Source of the DNA: Antedon bifida
Taxonomy: Eukaryota > Echinodermata > Crinoidea > Comatulida > Antedonidae
Length of the DNA: 64,000 nucleotides
Reading direction: 5' to 3'
Assembly: GCA_963402885.1 (NCBI GenBank)
Contig: OY727093.1
Span: 31,371,409 to 31,435,408, forward strand
Of this stretch, positions 46,531 through 61,291 are shown one piece after another; within the stretch, counting starts at the first letter, position 1, and each line of letters opens with the position of its first letter. The notes beneath the pieces are model-generated. The model was not told the origin of the DNA, made no database searches, and saw only the letters and a program-made list of their open reading frames with translations. Position numbers and translations under genes: made by a program.

Positions 46531-46899
46531 CTACTTTTAAAATTCAGTAACGTCTGTAAAACAAGAAAATATTCTCTCTAATTAATGTGTTAATATGACA
46601 CCATAACAACGAATATTTGTTTTAATTTTATTTATGATTTATGACCCCTCGAATCTCCGGGTATGAGATTTACAATTGAAAAAGATACATTAAAGAGAAC
46701 ATTAGTAAAACTCTTTATAAAAATTTTAAAAAAATTAACAAAATATATAATGAATAATAATGCCGGAATAGAAGTAACGCACGTAAACGCTTATTGAACG
46801 CAAATTCAACCCAGTACAGCTATGCGATTCTTATTGGTCCTTTTAGGTGTTTTTATTTTTCTATTTTAATATTTTAAGCTAAACTTTTTGAATGTTCCT

Positions 46900-47068
46900 G
46901 TATAGTATTTCTTGTGTAAATTGCATCCTTTTTTATATATAATTATCATTGGTTTTATACTTTTATACAAATTGTAATATTGGGAAAATGTAAATATCTT
47001 TGTAATTCAGCTAAGGCTGCGATGATGATAGTGAAATAAATGAAATGAAAAAAAAAAGAAAAAAAAAA
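46900..47068 (+). repeat. Possible LINE-type 3' end
   Basis: TTGTAATATTGGGAAAATGT...GTAATTCAGCTAAGGCTGCG followed by GTGAAATAAATGAAATGAAA and a poly-A stretch. The (TGAAA)n tail is typical of some non-LTR retrotransposon families. No coding part remains. Confidence 0.35.
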
Positions 47069-47969
47069 GAACACAATATAAAACGCAAATGTTCAGTTAT
47101 CAACGCGTTGGTTCCACTATTGCTCTGGAACGGCCGGACACATTTAAATAAAAAGAACAATAAGCTAATTGTCCGGCCGCCGTTAACACATAAAAGTCAT
47201 GTGAACTACATTACAATACATAAATCTCATACCTCATGGTAACGTTCTTCGTAAACTTCGAGTTTACATATCTACTTCAAGTATAAAGTCAACCGATTTT
47301 CTACAGTACTGGTACCAAATAAACAAATGCTTCAATAATAAATACCTATTGAAATGGTTGCCACGTTAGTTGGATATGACCTTAAGGGTATTGATCCTAA
47401 TTAATAACCGTTGAAACAATTGTTACGTTAATCAGATATGACCATATTTATTGATCGCAATTAATTTAGTTAAGAGAAATAATTTACAAAAACAATTTTG
47501 GGTGAAATCTCTTTGTATACTGATATGTTATTATTTGATCATGTCACTAAAATCTATAGATATCAATGCTACGTGCTAGAGTTCCCGCACCAGTGTACTC
47601 TGGTAGATACCATGTTGTCCAGTGACATTGAGTGTGTTTTCTTTTGATTTACAGTATAGATTTATATAGGACAACCAACTCACTGGGACAACTGTTGATC
47701 AAAGCCACCCACTAGATGTATATAGAGTAGGCCTATGACAACATTTGAAACAGCTCAGTGATAGCTGATAATACTACATAATGTGTAAACAGTCTAATCG
47801 TAATAAAGTCTAGTAAATACTCCGTAGCATGTTATTATTATACTGAAACGGGGGTCACAACTTAAAGTTCAATGAACTTACTGTGATTTCCATCCACCCA
47901 TATACACTGTATAAAACTGTTTGAATTCATTTGAATAGTGGGAAAAAATGTAAACAACCCAAATATATT

Positions 47970-48115
47970 AGGGTTACGTTCCCACTTTAAAGCAAACGCG
48001 CGACGTAAGTCATCCGCGCCGCAGGCAAGTTATTTGGACCAATCACGACGCGATGGCTCAGTCGCGAACTGTGATTGGTCAACCCTCTTTGCGTTGCGTC
48101 CAATTGGGAAGTCCT
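47970..48115. mobile_element. AAGCTTGGTTCCCAC-family MITE
   Basis: TACGTTCCCACTTTAAAGC left, GCGTTGCGTCCAATTGGGAA right, with GACCAATCACGACGCGATGG facing CGCGAACTGTGATTGGTCAA. Confidence 0.65.
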
Positions 48116-48167
48116 TCTGAGCATTTTCATGTATTTTTTGTCAGATAGACAAAACATATTGTGTCCA

Positions 48168-48334
48168 GGCGTAGGCCAGTGGCGTAACGTAGATCCCTGA
48201 GGCCCCTCCAACGTTCGAGGCCTCAAGCGTTTTAGCCTTTTTTCCCTCTGGGCACTGCCCAGGGGCCCCATAAGCTCAGTGGCCCCTGGGTTGAGCCAGT
48301 GAGCGCTCATAGCCGTTACGCCAATTGCGTAGGC
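48168..48334. mobile_element. GC-rich foldback element (GGCGTAACG ends)
   Basis: Left GCGTAGGCCAGTGGCGTAAC + G and right CGTTACGCCAATTGCGTAGG + C are inverted. The interior (GAGGCCCCTCC, CTGCCCAGGGGCCCC, GGCCCCTGGG) is much more GC-rich than its surroundings. This is a non-autonomous transposon of a type widespread in animals. Confidence 0.65.
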
Positions 48335-48365
48335 ATCCATATACCTTAAAGGTGACTAACGTAAG

Positions 48366-50003
48366 TTATTGGGAGGGACCGCATACATCCTTTCCCATCT
48401 TCCACGTACTGATAATAGTCTTCAGATGGTCCTTACTGATATCACGTTTAACAAGAAATGTAAAATGCTTTCGAACTTTACAAATTGACATTTCACTTTT
48501 TCCATCTGTTAACTTATATATATAACTGTTACTGTGTTTTATTTTTATATTTCGAGTTAACCTATTCAGTATTAGTCCTATATAAACATCTTCCCATGGC
48601 ATAAAACGAACAAATGGCGCTGTTTTTAAAATGTTTGTGCTGACGTCAGACGACATGAGGTATGACGATCCAATAACATACGGGGCATAGCTTGGCTCGG
48701 GGAACAATTCTTCCGGTGTGTACCACTTACTAGTGTTGTGTCGAAATGGGAGCGTAGAAACTATTTTACGACCTTCGACAAACGAAGCCGTCGGAGATTC
48801 AACGAGATGAGGTACCAACGAACGGTAGTTGACAAGTATATCGCTGTCGATTTTCAACACAAATGTTGTATTTTGACAGAAATCTCGGATCCACTGAAAT
48901 CCGAACAAAGTTTTTAAAGTTAGATTGAGATACGAATCTTCAAAATCTCCTTGCACAATATCTCCAAATATTTGCGATTCTTTATCAGTTTCCTTTTGAC
49001 GAGTTTCATTTCGTATTTTTCCCAGAAGAAAAATATGCTGAATTCGTTTACCATTCACAACTTTATCTTGTCCCCAGTATTCACGAAGAATACGCCGCCA
49101 TTTTGTCTCTTTATGTTGAACTAAGACCATTGTTAAAATGAATACTTTATCGCCATTACAAGCATTTTTGTTTGCTATAATATAAGATACGTTGTAATTA
49201 TTAACTGGCTTGTCTGAGTATAATGGGATTGTCTTGGTAATTTTTGACCCATTGACCATACGTCTTATTATGTACCAGTTGCGGTCATTTCTGCCACGTC
49301 TAACTCTCACCGTATTTTCTTTGAAACGTTCCATTATTCGAACTATATCATCAAAATTTTCAGGTAAAGTTTTTTTGTTTTCTGTGATCGTTTTACTTTT
49401 TTTAATTGCTTTATTTTCTGTGATCGTTTTATTTTCTGTGATCGCTTTATTTTCTGTGATCGCTTTATTCTCTGTGATCGCTTCATTTTCTGTGATCGCT
49501 TTATTCTCTGTGATCGCTTTATTTTCTGTGATCGCTTTATTTTCTGTGATCGCTTTATTTTCTGTGATCGCTTTATTTTCTATGATCGCTTTATTTTCTG
49601 TGATCGCTTTATTTTCTGTGATCGCTTTATTTTCTGTGATCGCTTTATTTTCTGTGATCGCTTTATTTTCCGAATTTTCTTTAGTTTCTTTGATTGTTTT
49701 AGTGGTTTTTACGTCTACATTATTACTTCGCGTGATGCTGATGTTTGGTACACTAATGCCATTTACTTCATTTTGTTCCAAATCCCTCACAACTTCTTTA
49801 TAACTCTGGAACGTGGAGTCATTAGAAGCGGGACGTTCTAAACTGTCAAAGTTGTTGTCTAACACGTCAGATATTTTATTCAAATATCTACTTCTGTCGA
49901 ATTTATTTTCTTGTTTCTCGTTTAGTACCAGCATTGTTTCTATTAAGAATTTGAATATAATCAAAACAATAAAGTATTTTGAGTATCGAATTATTTTTCT
50001 CAT
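48366..50003 (-). CDS. Beta-1,3-galactosyltransferase-like GT31 enzyme C with repeat stem
   Basis: Single coding exon, 545 residues, type II membrane protein (segment ~11-27). It is very close to enzyme B through the catalytic domain: VFILTMVLVQHK (~287-298), KWRRILREYWGQ, HIFLLGK, IVQGDFEDSYLNLTLKT, DSD at 387-389, SYLMSSDVS, PWEDVYIG (EDVYIG 471-476). The stem differs: residues ~112-210 are about 16 copies of the hexapeptide ENKAIT, absent from enzymes A and B. The unit is 18 bases, so slippage keeps frame. A minus-strand CAG acceptor at 50058-50060 again implies a 5' non-coding exon. The long open frame on the opposite strand across the repeat is a by-product. Confidence 0.87.
   Translation of the reverse strand: MRKIIRYSKYFIVLIIFKFLIETMLVLNEKQENKFDRSRYLNKISDVLDNNFDSLERPASNDSTFQSYKEVVRDLEQNEVNGISVPNISITRSNNVDVKTTKTIKETKENSENKAITENKAITENKAITENKAITENKAIIENKAITENKAITENKAITENKAITENKAITENEAITENKAITENKAITENKTITENKAIKKSKTITENKKTLPENFDDIVRIMERFKENTVRVRRGRNDRNWYIIRRMVNGSKITKTIPLYSDKPVNNYNVSYIIANKNACNGDKVFILTMVLVQHKETKWRRILREYWGQDKVVNGKRIQHIFLLGKIRNETRQKETDKESQIFGDIVQGDFEDSYLNLTLKTLFGFQWIRDFCQNTTFVLKIDSDILVNYRSLVPHLVESPTASFVEGRKIVSTLPFRHNTSKWYTPEELFPEPSYAPYVIGSSYLMSSDVSTNILKTAPFVRFMPWEDVYIGLILNRLTRNIKIKHSNSYIYKLTDGKSEMSICKVRKHFTFLVKRDISKDHLKTIISTWKMGKDVCGPSQ
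49374..49670 (-). repeat. In-frame 18-bp coding repeat (ENKAIT), ~16 units
   Basis: Plus-strand unit TTCTGTGATCGCTTTATT, with single-base variants giving ENEAIT, ENKTIT and ENKAII. The outermost units (ENKAIK, KSKTIT) are the most diverged, as expected when an array expands from the middle. Confidence 0.93.
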
Positions 50004-50211
50004 TTTGAATGTTATCAGTCAAATGTTACGCCAAAGAGTCCATTGCAAAGATGGTGTCTGAAACAAAAACAAATGCGTTTAATTATGATCCAAAGATGAG
50101 ATCGACTAAACTTAAGAACGCCTTTTCACACCGCAATGCTGCTATCACATGAAACATTTTTCACGAAATCATCGAATAAACTCGTTCACAATATTATGGC
50201 AAGTTCTTCTA

Positions 50212-50395
50212 AAGCTCTGTCTACGCTATTAAACTAGCTTGACTAAAAAAGTGTGATGTGCCCAAATATGGTAGTGATATGTTCAAATATGGTAGTGATA
50301 TGCCAAAATATGGTAGTGATATGACATCATCATGTCCATATATGGGCACATCACATTTTTTTGTCACATAGAGTTTGATAGTGTAAACAGAGCTT
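50212..50395 (-). mobile_element. Palindromic MITE, copy 14, three internal units (orientation B)
   Basis: AAGCTCTGTCTACGCTATTA ... TTTGATAGTGTAAACAGAGC + TT, flanked by TA on both sides. It has three CAAATATGGTAGTGATATG-type units instead of two and is the longest copy (184 bp). Located ~150 bases beyond the presumed 5' acceptor of GT31 gene C. Confidence 0.88.
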
Positions 50396-50455
50396 TAGAG
50401 TCTGTAAATGTTAGCAAAATAAAATAAGCCTACAATATGTAAAATACCAATATTA

Positions 50456-50650
50456 AAGCTTGGTTCCCACTAGCTAGACGCAACGCAAGAAAGGAAGTTT
50501 AAGCGTGGTTCCCACTAGAACGTAACGCAAGGACGTATGCGCAACGCAAGCGAGCTGACCAATGAAAAGCGACAGTTCGAATAATCCATCGTGTCTGATT
50601 GGTCAAATTACTTATTATTATCACGTAACAACACGTGTACAGTCATCAGT
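50456..50650. mobile_element. Compound AAGCTTGGTTCCCAC-family MITE
   Basis: Two left ends occur in succession: AAGCTTGGTTCCCACTAGCT at 50456 and AAGCGTGGTTCCCACTAGAA at ~50503. They are followed by GCGCAACGCAAGCGAGCTGA and GTCTGATTGGTCAAATTACT. One copy has probably inserted into or duplicated from the end of another. Confidence 0.65.
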
Positions 50651-50891
50651 AAGTGCGCGCGCATCACACAGGCACACATTTCAAATGAATGCTCTATATC
50701 AGAAGGAATTATTGTTTATAGTACTTACCGAATAGAAATACCGTAACTTTAAAAACTGTCCATTATTACAATGAATTACACAATTAGGAATGATAGCGAC
50801 GTTTGTATGCTTGGAGCAAACGGGACTTACACAAACATAAACATAAACGTGCCATTTTTTGGAGCTGCTGTTGTGATAATTGATCAGTGTA

Positions 50892-51056
50892 AAGCTCTGT
50901 CTACACACTATCAATCTAGTTTGACGAAAAAAATGGGTGTGTGACCAAATATGGTAGTGATATGTCCAAATATGGTAGTGATATGACATCATCATGTCCA
51001 TATATGGACACATCACATTTTTTGTCACGTAAAGTTTGGTAGTGTAGACAGAGCTT
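50892..51056 (-). mobile_element. Palindromic MITE, copy 15 (orientation B)
   Basis: AAGCTCTGTCTACACACTAT ... AAGTTTGGTAGTGTAGACAG + AGCTT, with two reversed 21-bp units. Confidence 0.87.
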
Positions 51057-52080
51057 AACAATTTGTAACACGGCTAATATTTCACTCTGAGCGCCATGTC
51101 GATGTTACAATGGAAGGTTTGTTATATTTAAAAAATGTTAATGTTAATGTTAAAAAAATATTACTGAAGAGAAAATACTTTTGTATGAAATGAATACGAT
51201 AAAGAAAGAACAAAAAATGTGTACATGCGTAAATGGAAGCAATGAAAATAAAGGTGGGCGATATGCCTACAAAAGGGAAAGAAATTTCATTTGGTTGCCT
51301 TTTCGTCACATACAGTAGTAGTAGATGGGAAGAGATATTATTTGTTTCTTAGTATATTCAGGGAAGAGTCACTCTTCCCTGGAATATTAGAGTGTTTTTA
51401 GTATTCGTTTAACGAAGTACACTGCAATGCGTATATATTTAACTCTATTTTTCTTATTTAACTAGAATCTTTACACGGTTGATGACGTGCGCCAAATAGG
51501 TGGTTGTAATTTTTTTCGTTCTCACTGAGGTAAAGTTTACCTACCATAGAAATGGAATAATCCCAAGCGCAACTTTCTTGCTTGCTAGAGAGGGCGCAAA
51601 TAAAACTTTTAGCCTACTTACTTCATGTCTTGCTATCTGTTGTCATTTTTTTTTAGTACACTAGGCCATCATTTAGGCCTACTGATTTCAAACATGCATA
51701 TTGTCTTTTTCCCATTTTTCTATTTACACGCTCTTTCCTCAACCTAAAACGATTAGTTCAGGTTAGATTTACCTATGTAAATACAACTGCAATCGAGATG
51801 CTACATGTTAGGAAGAACTGCCATTAAGTATGACTATTGGAAACATTGTTTCTGTATCTTTCTTTGAAGTTTTATCCTTTTTTATTTTATCTAAAATGAT
51901 TCATCTTGAAATATTTTTGGTGAATACGTTTCAAAATGCTCTCTTTTTGTTTCTTATTCTGTTCCCTTTTAAGCCCAATAATAATTTTTACTGCAGTATA
52001 CAACTACCTGTATGTTCAATCAACTTTTATTTCAGTTTGTAAATTGTGGTTCTAAATAAACCTTGACCATATTATAAACT

Positions 52081-52263
52081 TCATGCACTGTTGACATCAT
52101 CATCCGAGAATGACATTGCGAATTCTTCCAAGGTAGGTTTGGTGGTAAACGCCCTCTCTCTATTGTTATCAATTCTCACATGATCGTGTGTGGCATGTGC
52201 GTGGATTTTGTCAGGAGGTGTCCAGTCGGTGTTGGTGATTTGTGTCAAAAAGGGCCAAAACAA
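52081..52263 (-). CDS. Possible orphan coding exon, unknown protein
   Basis: I do not recognise this. Read on the minus strand the ~60 residues have varied, protein-like composition: TPPDKIHAHATHDHVRIDNN, then ERAFTTKPTLEEFAMSFSDD, ending DVNSA and a TGA stop. It looks like the hydrophilic C-terminus of a real protein rather than AT-rich noise. No ATG, acceptor or upstream exon could be assigned, because the sequence toward NRAMP exon 1 is low-complexity. It may be the last exon of a gene overlapping NRAMP on the other strand, a fragment of a retrocopy, or chance. Confidence 0.3.
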   Translation of the reverse strand: MFWPFLTQITNTDWTPPDKIHAHATHDHVRIDNNRERAFTTKPTLEEFAMSFSDDDVNSA

Positions 52264-52374
52264 ATTAATTAGGCCTAGGTATAATAAAATATAATTTGTA
52301 GCTATACATGATAAGCGTACTTACTAGATACTAGATATTTTAGATCGTAAAGTGTTCGATTTGATGGCGGATCA

Positions 52375-52600
52375 ACTAGCTAGGCCTAGCCTAGTACTAC
52401 TACTAGGGCCTAGGCCTATACTACTCTAGTACAAGCTAGGATTCTCCCTAGCTAGGCCAGGTAGGCTAGGCCTATTATATTACTACTCTAGGGCCTACTA
52501 GCTAGGTAAGGTAGGATAGGCTTTACTAGCCTTGGTCTAGCTAGGCTGTGCCTAACTCAACTGTCATGTTCTGTCCTTTTTTGTTAGGCTAGCCCTACTC
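52375..52600. repeat. CTAG/TAGGCC-rich low-complexity tract upstream of NRAMP
   Basis: Dense permutations of CTAG, TAGGCC, GCTAGG and ACTACT (e.g. GCTAGGCCTAGCCTAGTACT, TAGGCTAGGCCTATTATATT) over ~220 bases, ending ~80 bases before the NRAMP start codon. Probably cryptic simple sequence in the promoter or 5' UTR. Confidence 0.7.
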
Positions 52601-52675
52601 TACGATTCATTAATCGCAGCATAGCTATTCTGATTTTTTTTTTCAATTGTTTCTTCAAACTTTCTTTAGTTCGAC

Positions 52676-59633
<6,958 letters not shown>

Positions 59634-59697
59634 TTTAACTATTTTAAAACATTCTCAAACTGTATGCAATACAATACACATCTTTAAAAAAAGACTA

Positions 59698-59840
59698 AAT
59701 CTCTGTCTACACTATCTCACTAGTTTGACAAAAAAAAGTGTGATGTGCCCAAATACGGTAGTGATATGACATCATCATGTCCATATATGGGCACATCACA
59801 TTTTTTTGTCACATAAAGTTTGATAGTATAGCCAAAGCTT
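59698..59840 (-). mobile_element. Palindromic MITE, copy 18 (orientation B), NRAMP 3' region
   Basis: TCTCTGTCTACACTATCTCA ... AAAGTTTGATAGTATAGCCA + AAGCTT, one reversed 21-bp unit. Begins 65 bases after the NRAMP stop codon, so it may lie in the 3' UTR. Confidence 0.85.
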
Positions 59841-60282
59841 AACAATGAAATATTCAGATCAAATTCTACACGCACACAAATATGCTAACTATTAAGTATT
59901 GAACATTCATTTGTTTTAACAAATTGTAAAAGCCAAAACAACAATCAATATACCAAATATTTTATATATATTATATATAATAATACTAAGCAAAGTAATC
60001 AAAAGGCATTATTAATTCTTTAGAATATAGAAAAAAGGTTTATAGATTATAAAAATAAACAAGGTAGATTAATTAATTAACGAATCATGTTCGTTTAATA
60101 TTTTATTCATTATTATTCATCACTGCCGCCAGGTATAAAAAATACAGGAACATTTATTGAACAAAAATAATTATATAAAATAACAAAGATATGTCAACAA
60201 TACTTGGACATCAAGTTCTATTGGTCTAGAATGTGCTAACTTGAAGTGCTATCTTTAAATTAATATTTCTTTTATAATTTCA

Positions 60283-60742
60283 TTACCGTATTTATTCGAA
60301 TAAACGCCCCACTTTGAATAAACACCTCCCTCGATTTAAACATCTCCCATAGAACATCATTTGAAATAAACGCCCTGCTTTGAATAAACACCTCCCATGA
60401 TTTAACTGCCTCCCATAGAACATCATTTGGATTAAACTCCCTGGGCATTATATTTATTTCCTCGAATAAATGCCTCGCCAAAAATGCATAATAAACAATA
60501 TTGTATTACAACACATTTCTATTTGTAGTAGAATTCATTGATTGACATGATCTACAATTTAATTTTGATACAATTTTTACTGTATTTTATCACTTCTTGA
60601 TATCAATTGTGTTGTATTTTTTCACCTATTATTGATTATACATGTTACCGTATTACATCCAACGGCTCCCTCAAATAAACGCCCACCCTAAAACTCCCTG
60701 AACAATAATCGCCCCGGAGCATTTATCAAATAAATACGGTAT
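60283..60742. mobile_element. Interspersed repeat with ACCGTATTTATTCGAATAAACGCCC ends
   Basis: Left ACCGTATTTATTCGAATAAA + CGCCCC is mirrored by GCATTTATCAAATAAATACG + GTAT on the right. Inside are several GAATAAACxCCTCCC words at 60307-60480 and a CAAATAAACGCCCACCC near 60674. Probably a non-autonomous DNA element. Confidence 0.65.
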
Positions 60743-61248
60743 TTAAAAAAGAAAATTTTAATGTAAATTTATATGAATTGGGTATATTTAATTCCACTTA
60801 CTTGGTTCGAATGTATTTTCTACTATACATAAAAGATAAATATTTTATAAATCTACAGTGTATTAAATTAAATCTATTTTACTGTGCAATGCAAAATGTC
60901 TGGTAGAGAGCCAACAGTTTGTTAGCTAAAACAGACGCCTTTTAAGTTTAATAAATGTAAATTATTTTTTAAAGAATATTTATACAAAAACTATATTTGC
61001 ATGGCTAGGAGGTCTTCGGTGTATTTTTGTATTCAGGGATAATTCCATTTTGGGGATATTTTTTTGTAATCTGATTGAAATTGCAGTACTTAATAAGTTG
61101 GTACAGTATGGGTAAATAATTTTATCATCAAAAAGTAAAAAAGATCTACTACTAAAGAATTTTTGTTATTACATTTGATTTATTTGGGTGAACACCGATA
61201 TCGAAAATAAAGAACATGCAAAAAAAGTTTTTTTTTAAATTATGTTGT

Positions 61249-61254
61249 TTTATT
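61249..61254 (-). promoter_or_regulatory. Polyadenylation signal of HSPBAP1
   Basis: AATAAA on the minus strand, 38 bases beyond the stop codon. Confidence 0.5.
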
Positions 61255-61291
61255 TTTTGTTTATGTTAATTAATCTTATTTCATATATCTA

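Larger units (their letters stand above)
46531..48365. other. Region between GT31 genes B and C
   Basis: No gene supported. Seen: a possible LINE tail ending AATAAATGAAATGAAAAAAA near 46900-47065, an AAGCTTGGTTCCCAC-family MITE at 47970-48115 and another foldback element at 48168-48334. The stretch 47240-47960 has nothing recognisable. Confidence 0.55.
50004..52675. other. Region between GT31 gene C and NRAMP (divergent promoters)
   Basis: Gene C and NRAMP are transcribed away from each other here. Contents: two MITEs in the same orientation (50212-50395, 50892-51056), a compound AAGCTTGGTTCCCAC MITE at 50456-50650, a possible minus-strand coding fragment (52081-52263) and a CTAG-rich tract (52375-52600) just upstream of NRAMP. 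The region 51060-52080 has no supported gene. Confidence 0.55.
59634..61291. other. Intergenic region between NRAMP and HSPBAP1 (convergent 3' ends)
   Basis: No gene is supported. Holds a MITE at 59698-59840 and an interspersed repeat at 60283-60742. A minus-strand AATAAA at 61249-61254 lies 38 bases past the HSPBAP1 stop codon. Confidence 0.6.

Noticed and set aside
49210..49803. 197-residue hydrophobic frame on the plus strand
   Set aside because: Antisense shadow of the ENKAIT repeat and flanks of GT31 gene C.
51560..51610. CTCF-type insulator sites at AGAGGGCGC words (also 44750, 63889, 63920)
   Set aside because: Only the 9-base core matches; the upstream CCA part is missing, and the words occur as parts of repeats.
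51830..52042. 70-residue hydrophobic frame
   Set aside because: Phe/Leu/Ile-rich reading of AT-rich DNA, with no splice context or motif.
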